The position numbers and the translations under genes were made by a program. This document shows, piece by piece, positions 50,101 to 58,899 of a stretch of 64,000 nt of DNA (position 1 is the stretch's first letter; every line of letters begins with the position of its first letter). This stretch comes from Sapria himalayana. Lineage: Eukaryota; Streptophyta; Magnoliopsida; Malpighiales; Rafflesiaceae. The DNA lies in assembly GCA_029783825.1 (NCBI GenBank), contig JAREIK010000343.1, positions 1,382,001 through 1,446,000 of the forward strand. The letters run 5' to 3'. The notes below the pieces were generated by a model, which was not told the origin of the DNA, did not search any database, and saw nothing but the letters and a program-made list of their open reading frames with translations.

Positions 50101-52038
50101 TCGCGGAAAAACATGAATTTAACACGAATCAAATTTTTTCGACTCTGGTTACTGTAACGCTATTGAAAATTTTAAGTTAATGTATTTCTACCCTTGAATT
50201 AATCAAACACATGAGTTTTTCATTTTGTAATTCTGTTTCTAGGGTTTGAAATTTTTATTTTCATTTCTATCCTTGTCATTTTACTTGTATCAATATTTGT
50301 TTTGATTTTTCGATTGTTATTTTTCTACTGCTATGTTCCTTTGTTGTCTAAACAATTACTACTAGGTTAAATAATTTTTTTTCTAATCAAACAATCGTGA
50401 TACAGTTAGTCATGAAAACCAATTTCTCTATTTATGCTCTGAATCAGCTTAAACATTGATCATGTATTCTGAAATTATAATCTTGGTGCATAACATATTT
50501 TTCTGAAAGTTGCGACTTCAAGAATCTATGTGAGTGTGCATAAATTATAATCTTAATTTATTATTTTAAGACTTTGTTTGAATATGTTATTAATCTATTT
50601 ATTAACTTTGTTTCGAGCTTTTGTTAATATAACTATAATCAATGGATGTCTATTTTTTGTGTATCTTAATATAAATGTGTGTGAATATTTGTTGTGTTAT
50701 GTGTATGTGAATAATTGTAGTGTTGTTTCAGAATTATCACAACTCTTGACACATAGACACACACACACACACATACACACACTATTTTAATCCTTGTAGT
50801 GTAATTTTAGTTAATCACTTAAACTAAAATTTTGTATTTCATCAGTATGATGATTATATTGCATGCGTATATTATTTTAGATTTTATTTTTGAAAATTAG
50901 TTAAAATTAGTTGAAATAGATAGCTATAATAGATAGCATTGTTAGAATTACCTTAAAAAATTAATAGCTAAAATAGATAATACATTATTTTATTATATTT
51001 TGAGTAGCTATTTTAGAGCATTTCTAACTCATTCTCTATTTTTCACTTTTAGCTATTTTAGCTAGCCAAACACAAAAAAAATTCATCTCCAACTCACTCT
51101 CTATTTCACTCTCTATTTCATAATTTACCCAGATAACTCAACAAATATAGAGTCATTTGAGCTCTCTATATTTTCTCTCTCTTTTTTTTCTCTATCTCTC
51201 TCTATATACATATTTGACTTTTTAAAAAATATTAAAAATTAGGTATAAAATATAGAGTGTGATTGGAGTGTATTCTGAAAAATTGATAGCTAAAATAAAT
51301 AATTTAATATTTAAATATATTTTGAGTAGCTATTTTGTTGAATATGGTTGGAGATGATGTTAGAAAGCATTCTTGGAGATGCTCTAAGTGAAATATATGA
51401 AACAATTAGTCAACATGCCATGTATCGAACATACTCAACCTATAAATTCATATTTAAACATTTTATACTCTGCGGAATAGATCAACAAGTACCTACTCCA
51501 CTCAGCTTTAACAACATTGATTGGCATCCAGGTGAACCGAAAAAACAATAAAAGAAAACCTGTTGAGGCGCCTTTTCCACGAACAAATTCATTAAGTCTG
51601 GTTTCACGTTTTTGACATACTCCAGTAAAAAATCCCTCCTGGTATTCGACTGCGGACAGCCAAAACCCAATTCCAATCAAGAGAAACTAAACCAACAGGA
51701 CATTTATTTTTCTTAATCACAATTTTGCATTGTTGTGAGCATGGTGAACTCAGCCATGGTCATTAATATAACAGAAGATACCACAGGAGATGTACCAGAC
51801 TACCATTGGGAGGCTTGGGGTTGCTAGGTCCGTCGGGAGCCTCATTGAAAGAAGAAAGGTGTGCTTTAAATGTCGCGATTAACCGTCCTTTGCCATTTAT
51901 ATACGTTTGTTTCGGAGATAGTGCGGAAGAAGGCAGGAAAGATGGATGCATTACGAGAATCGTCGAATTGAAAGGATGACAACGCATGAAAGATGGATGC
52001 GTTGCGGCTGAGCTGAATTGTAGTGCCTGCGGACTCAT
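13842..52038 (-). CDS. DUF760 family protein, probably chloroplast-targeted, complete seven-exon gene
   Basis: Model complement(join(13842-13973, 23220-23312, 45427-45645, 45931-46062, 46194-46274, 51560-51649, 51796-52038)): 990 nt, 329 residues plus TGA, all GT-AG and every exon in phase 0. The sequence matches plant DUF760 proteins (families of At2g14910 and the UV-B-induced At3g17800, from memory); molecular function is unknown. Residues 1-81 are rich in Ser/Thr/Pro and poor in acidic residues, consistent with a transit peptide. DUF760 blocks follow: RRDFLLEYVKNVKPDLM; MIGTLPVQFFAVTVTT; LAQLMYSLMMTGYMFKNAQY; then RYIELLEAEIEELNRQ, likely coiled coil; and last LLFWLMVVGYSLRSMEVRFD. Introns are 146, 5285, 131, 285, 22114 and 9246 bp. 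No stop or frameshift is visible, so the gene is probably functional. Confidence 0.9.
14033..14158. repeat. (AC)n and (GT)n microsatellites
   Basis: (AC)n at about 14035-14050 and (GT)n blocks at about 14105-14157, inverted relative to each other, in the DUF760 9.2-kb intron. Confidence 0.85.
14466..14700. mobile_element. Dart-like hAT MITE, left end only
   Basis: The left end TAGAGGTGTCAATCAGTCCG is followed by GC-rich subterminal sequence and GTCGGGTTTTTTTTT. The right end is not recognisable, so the length is approximate. Confidence 0.6.
15437..15736. mobile_element. Dart-like hAT MITE (300 bp)
   Basis: The left end TAGAGGTCTCAAACGAGACG and the right end CCGGTTGACACCTCTA are flanked by ATTTTAAA and ATTTTAAC (7 of 8 bases). 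Interior GC-rich, no coding capacity. Confidence 0.88.
16149..16210. repeat. (AC)n(TA)n microsatellite
   Basis: About 20 AC units followed by about 10 TA units. Confidence 0.9.
16290..18231 (+). mobile_element. Old hAT relic with nested MITE
   Basis: Opposite orientation to the young copy. 16310-16514 matches transposase DNA around the QEFGNLCLS and NSKSDEL regions; it is broken by a MITE, then resumes at 16884 and runs through the hATC region (17480-17600, CATACTATCTAAGATAATAC). The right end ACACATTTGACATCTCTA finishes at 18231. The left end is lost. Confidence 0.75.
16515..16883. mobile_element. Dart-like hAT MITE nested in the relic
   Basis: The left end TAAACGTGTCAAATGGGCCG and the right end GGCACATTTGACACCTCTTA, with GC-rich interior, interrupt the relic between segments that are contiguous in the intact transposase. 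The target duplication has decayed, so the outer boundary is uncertain by a few bases. Confidence 0.75.
18690..19020 (+). mobile_element. Copia reverse-transcriptase relic
   Basis: Broken frames resemble the start of the Copia RT domain: a NEMRAFEESKQ-like segment, then EMKSLKKNNNW and KTIRYKRVFKLK, followed by MTKLIAKEYCQVEDITYDKI. Stops are frequent. Limits are those of recognisable similarity. Confidence 0.65.
19440..19730. repeat. Degenerate short repeats with core CGGCCGAACAACA
   Basis: The core occurs at 19448, 19569 and 19714 with variants at 19537 (CGGTGAACAACA) and 19553 (CGGCCGAATAACA). Phrases AAGCGTATAAA and CAGACACG also recur. No regular period. Confidence 0.65.
20127..20270. 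mobile_element. Short MITE-like inverted repeat around (AT)n
   Basis: 29-bp arms at 20127-20155 and 20242-20270, beginning TTAGTATAGTATTGACTAC, match at 28 of 29 bases in inverted orientation. The interior is an (AT)n tract and 50 bp of unique DNA. Superfamily is not assigned because no clear target duplication is seen. Confidence 0.75.
20974..21903. repeat. Tandem duplication, copy 1 (about 930 bp)
   Basis: Starts AAAAACTATTGCATAATCAA and ends CCCATAGAATGTAAT. It contains a MITE-like interior, about 21065-21660, rich in AATCGA/GAATCA words running from TTGTTAAATCGAAATTTGAA to ATGATTTTGATAATAG. Confidence 0.85.
21904..22730. repeat. Tandem duplication, copy 2 (about 827 bp)
   Basis: The same order as copy 1 and strongly similar throughout, lacking about 100 bp of the ATTCACCGATTCAG-rich part. 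It ends CCCATAGAATGTAATAAAA. Confidence 0.85.
23220..23312 (-). CDS. DUF760 gene exon 6
   Basis: 93 bp, 31 codons, acceptor GATTTTAG and donor GTGTGT. It encodes ELTSSIGEDVVLAMNTFI then KRLLSTPDPNQIK, which directly follows LEPQNLK in the family. It lies isolated between a 22.1-kb and a 9.2-kb intron. Confidence 0.93.
24033..24057. repeat. Poly(C) run of 25
   Basis: Homopolymer C followed by A. It may be a length-uncertain assembly site. Confidence 0.9.
24200..24350. mobile_element. Dart-like hAT end fragment
   Basis: CACCTGTCAAATGGGCCATA followed by typical subterminal GC-rich words such as GGCCCATTCGAGCCACC. The other end is not visible. Confidence 0.5.
24445..25222. mobile_element. MITE with GGGCCCGTTTGATAA-type ends
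   Basis: The left end GGGGCGGTTAGATAAC and the right end TTATCAAACGGGCCC are imperfect inverted repeats about 780 bp apart; the interior is AT-rich with short inverted words. No target duplication could be confirmed. Confidence 0.55.
25396..25545. mobile_element. Degenerate hAT MITE fragment
   Basis: GC-rich words CAGGCCAAGCACGACATGAG and GGTCATGCCCAACC, with a decayed CTAGACATCTGATAG end, match the hAT subterminal style. Boundaries are approximate. Confidence 0.45.
26225..26450. repeat. Three imperfect tandem repeats, about 75-85 bp
   Basis: Each unit holds GAAAAATATGGAC, CTCC(G/A)AAAAATATA and GGATATTT, followed by TTTTCTTG. Units begin near 26232, 26308 and 26382. Confidence 0.75.
27158..27310. 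repeat. 15-bp minisatellite (ATTATTTTTATTTTT)n plus (ATT)n
   Basis: About eight near-identical copies of a 15-bp unit followed by ATT triplets. Confidence 0.9.
27690..28340 (+). mobile_element. hAT relic, C-terminal transposase part
   Basis: 27890-28110 aligns with the transposase from the LDTDYCSI to hATC region on the + strand (AATTGTCTCAATAATTATATA; CTCATCCTATCTAAAATGAC; AACATCAGAATCTACTTTTT). It may continue into GC-rich DNA at 28610-29130, but the right end is unclear. Confidence 0.6.
28605..29737. mobile_element. GC-rich hAT subterminal and MITE cluster
   Basis: 28610-28900 has many CACTGCCCACTG words. An end TAGATGTGTCAAATGGGTCG starts at 29129; a possible decayed partner GATTGACATTAG lies at 29296; another right end GTCTGAAACCTCTA finishes at 29737. 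These suggest overlapping or nested derivatives whose limits I cannot separate. Confidence 0.5.
30240..31200 (+). mobile_element. Copia-like pol relic
   Basis: 30740-30890 aligns with 59830-59990 (TTAATTATTTCTTAGATTCT; CATATAGATGTAAC), which corresponds to the Copia segment after reverse transcriptase. Heavily decayed; limits approximate. Confidence 0.5.
31730..33880 (-). pseudogene. Decayed hAT transposase of the old outer element
   Basis: BED-finger-like DNA at 33780-33870, a core region at 33182-33442 still open with IIFDNTSNNGVI and YVRYICHVTKLV, and a hATC-like region at 31950-32110. Interrupted by the MITE at 32658-33051 and by many frameshifts and stops. Not functional. Confidence 0.75.
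32658..33051. mobile_element. Dart-like hAT MITE nested in the old element
   Basis: Bounded by CTCCAACA (32650-32657) and CTTCAACA (33052-33059), 7 of 8 bases. The right end is CCCGTTTAACACCCCTA; the left terminal bases are eroded. It splits transposase DNA that is contiguous in other copies. Confidence 0.8.
34466..36046 (+). mobile_element. Internally deleted hAT derivative (1581 bp)
   Basis: The left end TAGAGATGTCAACCAGCCCG and the right end CCCGTTTGACACCTCTA are flanked by a perfect duplication GGGAGAAT (34458-34465, 36047-36054). It keeps the C-terminal third of the transposase and lacks the BED finger and catalytic core. It sits in the non-coding 5' region of the old element. Confidence 0.92.
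34640..35463 (+). pseudogene. Truncated hAT transposase, C-terminal part
   Basis: The frame resumes at SSMFRKYRADPTLSHMV and includes MDPKVKVEWVENT, YLNTDYCSIL and hATC-like LLTPPVSS. Breaks: TAG at 34739-34741 (shared with the young copy), TGG to TAA at 35111-35113, and a one-base deletion near 35237. It ends in an acidic DDDDPYDTDLDV tail. Non-functional. Confidence 0.85.
36494..40166 (-). mobile_element. Nearly full-length hAT element (3673 bp) nested in the old element
   Basis: The left end TAGAAGTGTCAAATGGGACG and the right end CCCGGCTGACACCTCTA are flanked by GCCCAAGC and GCCCAGGC (7 of 8 bases). It has the same layout as the young element, including the GGGGGCAGAATTATGAG block near the right end. 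It has inserted into the right subterminal region of the old element. Confidence 0.9.
37235..39287 (-). pseudogene. hAT transposase with frameshifts
   Basis: The start ATG at 39287 (MSDINETYLNLENKN) gives the likely native N-terminus of the family. A two-base loss just before the BED finger shifts the frame; the finger (CKYCMRNLICKS, GHIKRHVESC) continues at about 39080. The core has SVTSDIWISHDESS and TFDNVSNN, with a deletion after the NIRD segment; later pieces are 37779-38057 and 37235-37600. About 680 codons in all, comparable with other hAT transposases. It retains sense codons at three positions where the young copy has stops. Confidence 0.85.
40275..42500. other. AT-rich intron DNA, no gene recognised
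   Basis: Part of the 22.1-kb DUF760 intron. Mostly unique-looking AT-rich DNA; a GC-richer patch at 42300-42490 (GGCATGGCTGGGCAGGG) may be another hAT remnant. Confidence 0.5.
42500..44460 (-). mobile_element. Copia retrotransposon relic with primer binding site
   Basis: On the - strand, 42640-42960 decodes brokenly to an integrase start: HVDVCRPNRDK-like, then KYCINFINDCTHYWLTFYFHD. At the upstream end, 44442-44454 reads TGGTATCAGAGTC, the primer site complementary to initiator tRNA-Met in Copia elements. The gag region between is decayed; the LTR should lie right of 44455 but its ends are not clear. Confidence 0.65.
44442..44454 (-). other. tRNA-Met primer binding site of the Copia relic
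   Basis: TGGTATCAGAGTC on the - strand; the usual Copia site is TGGTATCAGAGCC. Confidence 0.7.
44883..45291. mobile_element. Dart-like hAT MITE (about 409 bp)
   Basis: The left end CTGAGGTGTCAAGTGGGTTG and the right end CCCATTTGACACCTCTA have a GC-rich interior. A matching target duplication is not visible, so either the ends or the flanks have changed. It lies 135 bp from DUF760 exon 5. Confidence 0.75.
45427..45645 (-). CDS. DUF760 gene exon 5
   Basis: 219 bp, 73 codons, acceptor CTGTTTCAG and donor GTAAGC. It encodes DLPGCVPGTQKNVSGEVI, the probable coiled coil RYIELLEAEIEELNRQ and ends LEYLKSLEPQNLK. The next exon lies 22.1 kb away. Confidence 0.93.
45718..45872. repeat. (AT)n and (GT)n/(AC)n microsatellites in a short DUF760 intron
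   Basis: (AT)n at 45719-45752 and GTGTGTGTGTGTACACACAC, self-complementary, at about 45844-45869. Confidence 0.85.
45931..46062 (-). CDS. DUF760 gene exon 4
   Basis: 132 bp, 44 codons, acceptor GTGTTTCAG and donor GTTTTT. It encodes VAEHLAQLMYSLMMTGYMF, followed by a RFELQRSLELP segment and ending NDKK. Confidence 0.92.
46194..46274 (-). CDS. DUF760 gene exon 3
   Basis: 81 bp, 27 codons, acceptor TAGCCTAG and donor GTGAGT. It encodes VVDAMRFTIANMIGTLP and VQFFAVTVTT. Confidence 0.92.
46290..49440. other. AT-rich intron DNA, no gene recognised
   Basis: Left part of the 5.3-kb DUF760 intron. I see no exon-like or transposase-like segment. A short inverted repeat occurs at 46377-46436 (ACATGATTTTCATG / ATCATGTTTGATAC). 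Confidence 0.5.
49443..49640. mobile_element. Dart-like hAT end fragment
   Basis: The left end TAGAGGTGTCGAGTGAGATA is followed by decayed GC-rich subterminal words. The right end is not seen. Confidence 0.55.
49934..51384. mobile_element. Harbinger/Tourist-like non-autonomous element (1451 bp)
   Basis: Ends GAGCATCTCCAAG and CTTGGAGATGCTC are perfect inverted repeats flanked by TAA on both sides (49931-49933, 51385-51387). Such ends with a 3-bp TAA/TTA duplication are typical of PIF/Harbinger MITEs. Internal end-like words (GAGCATTTCTAACTC at 51016; CATCTCCAACTC at 51085) suggest nested relatives. No transposase seen. Confidence 0.75.
51560..51649 (-). CDS. DUF760 gene exon 2
   Basis: 90 bp, 30 codons, acceptor TGTCCGCAG and donor GTTTTC. 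It encodes SNTRRDFLLEYVKNV through EKAPQQ, the conserved start of the mature DUF760 domain. It is separated from exon 3 by a 5.3-kb intron. Confidence 0.92.
51796..52038 (-). CDS. DUF760 gene exon 1 (transit peptide)
   Basis: 81 codons from the ATG at 52038 to donor GTACAT. The frame is fixed by the downstream phase-0 exon, which requires splicing after ...NGSL rather than at the earlier GTAGTC. The composition suggests a chloroplast transit peptide. A nearby ATG at 52075 opens a different frame and was not used. Confidence 0.75.
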
Positions 52039-52260
52039 CTGAATTCTGAACTTTCCGACCGAAATCCGAATTCACCGCCCGTTGTCCTCCCCCCGGTGGC
52101 CGGTACTACTTCCTGATTCGCTCTTTCAACTTCTAGGGATGAGACTGACGGTGGGACGTCGTCGCAAGTCGCAACGATGTGACAACGAAAGAGGAAACAT
52201 TTTTTGAAATATAGTTCGGTTTTTCTTGAGACAAAAATATCACTTAATTTCAAATCTAGA
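52039..52260 (-). promoter_or_regulatory. Probable 5' UTR and core promoter of the DUF760 gene
   Basis: A GC-richer stretch just upstream of the ATG is consistent with a 5' UTR. A TATA-like CTATATTT lies near 52206-52213 on the - strand, about 170 bp before the start codon. Placement is inference from composition; no transcript evidence is available. Confidence 0.35.
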
Positions 52261-53930
52261 AAATTTCATTTTTCCCTTGTTACCAACTTTTTTTTTTTTT
52301 TTCATAAAATGTTGAATCAATAAAAAGATGATTTATAGGCAATATAATATATATGTTCTATTTTTATATTAATTTTCACAATATTTTCAAATGACAAAAT
52401 AAAATGTGATTTTTAATTAATTTCTTGCAATCTACAAATAATTATAGAAATATCATTTTTTTTTAAATTTAATAAAGTTGATAATTTGCATATCATCTTA
52501 GATTCTTATTTGCTAATTATGGTACATACTCCTAGGTAAATTTGAGTAAAATAAATCTCTCTGATATGATATATTTGAGATTCAAATTTATTAAATTACA
52601 TTTTAATTTAATAAATACTTATTTGCTAATTTCAACTTTTTAAGTATTTTCAATATATTTTTAAATTTATTTTTAGTGTTTTTGCAATTTTTTGTGAATA
52701 TTTTTGTTATGCATCCAATTTAGGCCTGAGAAATAGTAAATAAAAGTGAGTTAGAAAGAAAATCACTTTCTGATTCACTTACACAGTGAATACATTCATG
52801 TTAATGATGAAAATACATAAAGATGCTGTAGAGAAGAGTCTTACATGCATGAGGAACACACGTGAAATATATGTTTTAAAGCTCATGTCCTATTAGTCCA
52901 ATTTACCAAGGAAAACAAACAAGAACATCTATATTAGTGTTAGAATCTAGGGTTGCGACGACTCAGCTTGCGACGACTTAGCTTGCGATGACTTATTGGT
53001 TGTTACATAATTCAAAAAGTATATTGTGCGATTGATTCGTTTGATGAATATCTATAAGTATATGGTCGTACAAGTAGTAACAATGGAAATAAGTTTTGTT
53101 GAGATATCGATTCTACAATGATTGCGTGAATAGTTTGATCAATCAATAGCGAATTAACTATTGTTTGAGTTGAGTAGATAAATTTGTGTCTGGAAATGAT
53201 ACTCAGACTCTAGGGTTGGCTTGCTTTCTTATGTTCATTGATATTTTTATACTATTGAAACAATTTCATGTTTGACTATTAGTCGAATGGTGGATTGATG
53301 TTGAACTTACACGGTGTCATGCTGGCATATAAGCTGGTTATTATCATTGGACTATCACTATTATGGATAGACTCCTTATAGTTGTGTCTTTAGTATTTTA
53401 ACACTGAAACCATACTTTTTCCATTCAAGAATCGCCAACATGCTTATTCCTTTTAAGCGGCATGTCAACATCTCTTACTGACTACTTTAAGTATCAATTA
53501 TAATCTCCAACCTACAATAAAAGACTTGGTTTTATGTGGTTATGGCTTTGTAACAAATATATCATGTCTCTTAAAATCACCACGATATCTTATACTAATA
53601 CGACACTTAATTCCTATGACATATAAATAAAGTAGTGGTTGAAATTATGTATCAGTACAAGTAGCAAGAGTAGTGACCAATGCCTGGGTGGGCAGGGTAG
53701 TGGCCACTACATTGTGCTGCCATTGGCCTAGAATAATCCAATGTAGTGGCTGTTATCACACCATGGCATTAGCTTTTATCTTTAAAATAAAATTTTAATT
53801 TTTGAAAATATATATATTAAAAATAAAATGTATTGTATAATAAATGAAAATGAAAAAAAAAAATTATAGCTCAATAAAAAAAATGCATTCAATTTGCAAT
53901 TCAATTTTATCAAGATATTTCAAATAATAA
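52261..53930. other. Upstream intergenic AT-rich DNA
   Basis: No gene recognised upstream of the DUF760 promoter. A patch at 53690-53760 (GGGTGGGCAGGGTAGTGGCC) has the flavour of a decayed hAT terminus and may be the left end of the following relic. Confidence 0.45.
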
Positions 53931-53939
53931 TAAAATGAA

Positions 53940-56650
53940 AATTTATAAAAGTATAATATGACCATGGTATTGACAATGAACAATAGTCAGTAATAGCAAC
54001 AATCATATCAGTCCTTTAATATCATTGATAAATTCGTGTCTATATGATTTGGATCATGTCTGATTGTGAAGCTCATAGTCATGGCGATAGCCTCGATGTC
54101 TTATGAGTCAACTTTCATCATTAATCCTTTCACTTGACCCATGAGACTCATCCTTGACTTCTCTTAGTCCATTAAGTACGATAGTACTTCTATAATATCT
54201 AGTCATAGTTTCGGTTTCTTATCTAAAATAATATTCACACAAATAGAAAAAGTTAACTATGATCCTTTGCTAAACATCAAATGATTTAGTAGATTATATA
54301 CCAACTTAGTTATCATGAGATAGATAGATTAATATGAATTCTGCAAACTCAATATATTTAAATTCTTATTGTTAGCATGCGATATGATAGAGTAGCAATC
54401 GATATCTAAGTATCAAAATAATTTGCTCCTATTTGATGTATAACCTCATCACTTGTCTATAGCTAACTGAATGACATAGTCATTATGTCTAAATATGATG
54501 TTACTGTATATAATAGGAGGCTCGCTAAAATAATCATACCTATTATCATAAAATTTAAACATATTATCTAATTATTCATAAATTCTATCATCTTGTTCTT
54601 TTTCTTGGTTCATGCAGATTGATATGCATTTTAATTTATTTTCTTCTCCTTTCACCTTAATCTTATGACTTATATAGACAGCCAAATTAAAAAAAAAGAA
54701 TGGATAACTAGTATTTTAAATATTTGGTTTCCATGTCATTAGTCATGGTACTAAAATCAAGGTGTCTTCTATACTTGCTAAATATAATACTAATATTATA
54801 TATGTACCTATGTGTAATGCATGTGATAAGAGTGTACATAGAGAAATACATCATCATATCATGAAAAAAAAAACTTTAAGAATTTCAAAAATGAAATTTC
54901 TATATCCAAATTCGAATCATTAACAAATAATAATAAGTTTAACACTTTTAGTATTAATGTAATCAGATATCATTTGTTAATAGCCAACACTTGAATCTAA
55001 CATTGGGTTGGTATAATTCTAATAATGTCTAATATCTATTCTGAATTTTTTTTAAGCATGCTAATAAGCATAGAGTATAAACCTCTTGTATCATATTAAA
55101 TATCTTAAAGTATTTTAGTGAATTTATTATATTTTATAATATGTGAGAAATTATTTTATTCCCACTTGCACTAGGAATTTATTTATGTGACATATATATC
55201 CAATGTGAAAATTATCAGCCAATGACTCATCTCTAATAGTTCTCACAGACATATCAATCATAATACTATTTTTTAAAGTATTATCGACTATAATAATAAA
55301 AATTTTATTTTGAATATCTTATTCTCTTAAGATTCTCATGATATACTCATATATAGTGGGGCTATCATGAGGTTGGAGGGTCTCATAAAATTATAAGATT
55401 ATTTTTATTTAGTTTTTATTTATAATCAACATGGTGAGCAGTGATGCATGTGAATGAAGAATCATCATGATTAGTCTAGGTGTCAGATGTTATGGACACT
55501 TCTCTATTTTATTTCCTAAGTTCAATAATTATTGATTATTTTTAATTTAAAATATTTTATTATGTTATTCATTAAGAATTAAATAATAAGTATGCTGGAA
55601 GTAAATTTTCATAACATAGACTAGTCTAGAATCCTTTGAAAATCTAATCGAAAAATTCATGCTAATAATTACTTTTGTAATGTTTTATCTCTAAAACTCA
55701 TTGTGATAAATAAAAAGAATCATTGGTCAATGAATTTGAAGTTGTTCCAACTTCAAAAATCCTATAACTAAGCTGAGTTTGCTTGGGATCCAATATATTA
55801 TATTGTTGGTATATTAATTAGCATATCTCTTAAGGTGGCTAGTACCATCCGTAATCCAACATATATATTTTTTCATAATGTATATATTATGCCGCATCTT
55901 CTTCGATACCTCAAATATTTTTATTTTTAATTATATTAAAGTGTGTCCACACTAATGAAGTTTGCCTATTTTTAGGATTTGTAGTTACATGGGTGGAGAC
56001 CATGGAAGAAACTTAGTTTCAACCATAGATCATTTAGTCAGGTTATCATTACTATCTTTATCTAGGTCTAATATATTTTAATAATATTTATTATTGTCAT
56101 TTTTTTATTTAGGAGACTGTACTAGAAGTTAGAGAAATAGGGTAATATTTTTTTAATACTTATTATTAATAATTTATTTATTTATCTACAAATTATTAAA
56201 TAACATAAATTTTTTCAATGTGATGTATTCCTTAACTCTATGTGTACATCAAATTATTTTTTACCTTTATCGCATGTTCTCACACTTAGAAGTCCTAGCT
56301 CATCACCAAAATAACTTTGGTGATCCACTAAATTAAATTAAAAAATAAAAATAAAAAATATAGGCACATACAAAATACTATGTCAATATAAGAACTATAG
56401 AAGCAGAGGATAGGAAAGGAGAATAAATTATAGATAAATTATGAAAAATAAAATATACCATTATGCTATTTATAGAAATTTTGTTTTATTAGAAAATATT
56501 TTTTAAGGCTAAAATCTCATAGTCATTTGATTTCTTCTATTGAGCTGTCGAATGTAATCTTATGACTATAAAACACAAAAAAAAAATATTTTTTTTAATT
56601 AAGGCCAACATGATAATGATAGGTGCAGTCCTATAGTTATATTATGCTAT
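53940..56650 (-). mobile_element. Divergent old hAT relic, near full length
   Basis: Follows the transposase order of the young copy: hATC-like region at 54280-54380, AGCAATCGATATCTAAGTAT at 54396, core at 54950-55500 and BED-finger-like DNA (CTCTTAAGGTGGCTAGTACC) at 55820-55900. Stops and frameshifts throughout; terminal repeats not recognisable. Confidence 0.7.
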
Positions 56651-58890
56651 TGTGATGGATGACTTAACTTGCTCCAACCTTGAGGTCATGAGGCTCATAT
56701 ATGAAAGTGACTTAAAAAATGATATTTTGGGCATGATATCTAATAATATATAATTTTTTTAATTTTTATTTTTATTTTTTTAATAATCATATTAATATTA
56801 TAACTAGTCATTGCTAGTCAAACAAGTTATCGAATATAGGGATTAGATATTAATTTTGATATCCACTTATTTCAACTTCATATGGTCAATACACATTCTC
56901 ATCATCTCATTTTCCTATCTATGCACTAAATTAATAATTTTGTTGGTGAACAACTAGTATGAAAAGAGTTTGTCTAAAAACTTTGGGATTAAAAAATCAC
57001 AAAGTTATACATTCAGCAATTTTAATATGACAAGTATCATTTGGTATGATGTCTAGGAAATGAGAGCTATATTAGGTAAAATTTCTATCCCAAATTTGAT
57101 CTCCATATCAAGTGGAAACCCTAACAAATTATGTAGGAGTGCTTTAAAAAATCATTGAGTGCATAACACACACACACACACACACATGCACCTTCATAGC
57201 TTTAAAATTAGCTATGAATCTCATATATTATTTTCTCAAATATTTATTAACCATTATTGAAGATAAAAAAAAATCAATCCCATATTTCTCTTTACTCACT
57301 CAACTAAAAATATCTTCTCTCAACTATTCGAAGTGGTATTATCCATTAATTAATTCTTATTAAAACTTTAGTTAATAACTAATTCACTTCGAAGATGATA
57401 TCATATTTGAATAGGTTCACTATTTTTAAATGGTTGATAATTTTTTATATTCAAATTTTAACTAACATTTTTTAAAGCAGTGGGTTTGAATTATTTATTA
57501 AAGGCATGCAACTTTGAGGTAGTTTCTTATTTATTCAATAAGTCCCTTCACAAAAAAAGTAATGAGTATATCTATATTCAAAAATGTAATAATTTATAAC
57601 AAAATCTAAAATTCTCATTGTTGCTGGAATACAATTCTTGAGACTAAACAACCCCCAAGCCCTTTTTCTTCATAGTTTGCATTCCTCTTGCATTTGATTC
57701 TTTGGTCATCAAGATCTCAGACCTCTAGTCTTGGATTAACATATATTGACATTTTTTTTCACAGTAATGCAGAAGGATTTTCTGCATGAAGGTTAGGTAG
57801 GGGTATGATATGTAGAAATATCTTTAATTCAGATTGAATGCTTAAAAATGAGACTACTTTATAGTTTGGGTATATGTAATTAGGGCTTTGTCTTGGCTAA
57901 GATCCCTTACTTGGGGCTAGATATTTTCAAATAAGGGTGTGATGTGTAGAGATATTTCAAGTACCAACACTATGACCATTGTGAGGTCTTTTTAGCAACA
58001 TGTTAATTTAATAATAACTCAATTATTCTTAAATCATTTCAATGGGGTGTTTTTGCAATGAAGTCTAAATCACACTCAACTTTTGTGAAACAAAAATCAA
58101 ATTAAATCGAGATAAAAAAATTATCTTATGATATATTGACACTCTGAACCACTCCACTACCAAAATACCATGATATTCATCTCATGATCTAAGATGGATG
58201 AAATTACTTTTACTAGAAAACATAGATACCAAAATGAATACAAGTTGAAGTTTTTTTAATGTGGTGGAAGGCAAGGTAGGAGGCTCAAAAAGTTTAGGGT
58301 ATTTAGAGACCAACTCTTTTTCTTTTATATTCACACTCCAATTACTAACTGCACTAATTATTGAGCTGAACTGAACTATTAAATTAATTTAATTTGAATA
58401 TTTTGACTATTTACTTTTTTAATAACTCAACTATTAAATATTTAAATATTTGAAATCTACATACTATATGATTTATTATTAGTGTGACCTAATAAATTTT
58501 TATAATATTAGCAATAATATTAAAAACTCATAATGTTATAAGCAATTAGCAGTATCTTGCAACATATCATTATCACCTGAGTTATATGAATCACATAGTT
58601 CAATACCATATATTTGTAGATAATATTACAATGTAGTCCAATCACTCTATCTTAGATAACTTGATTGGACATAAGTCATGAAACACATCATACTTGTATA
58701 GTCCAGTCATTAATTTATTGATATTTGAGTAGATTATAAAATCAAATGAGCTTGATATCTCATATTGTCTCATTTGAGTAAGGTGAAGATGAGATAGAGT
58801 CTAGATGCTCATAACATAGAGTATATACTATGACAATGAGACATGCATAGTCTACACATATCATGGATGAATCTATCGAGGAGACAAATA
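56651..58890. other. AT-rich DNA, no gene recognised
   Basis: No coding similarity found. It contains an (AC)n at about 57166-57186. Confidence 0.5.
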
Positions 58891-58899
58891 TCTCAAGGC

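Noticed and set aside
52035..52253. 72-codon - strand frame upstream of DUF760 exon 1
   Set aside because: Out of frame with the exon-1 reading frame and lacks family similarity; it more likely lies in the 5' UTR and promoter.
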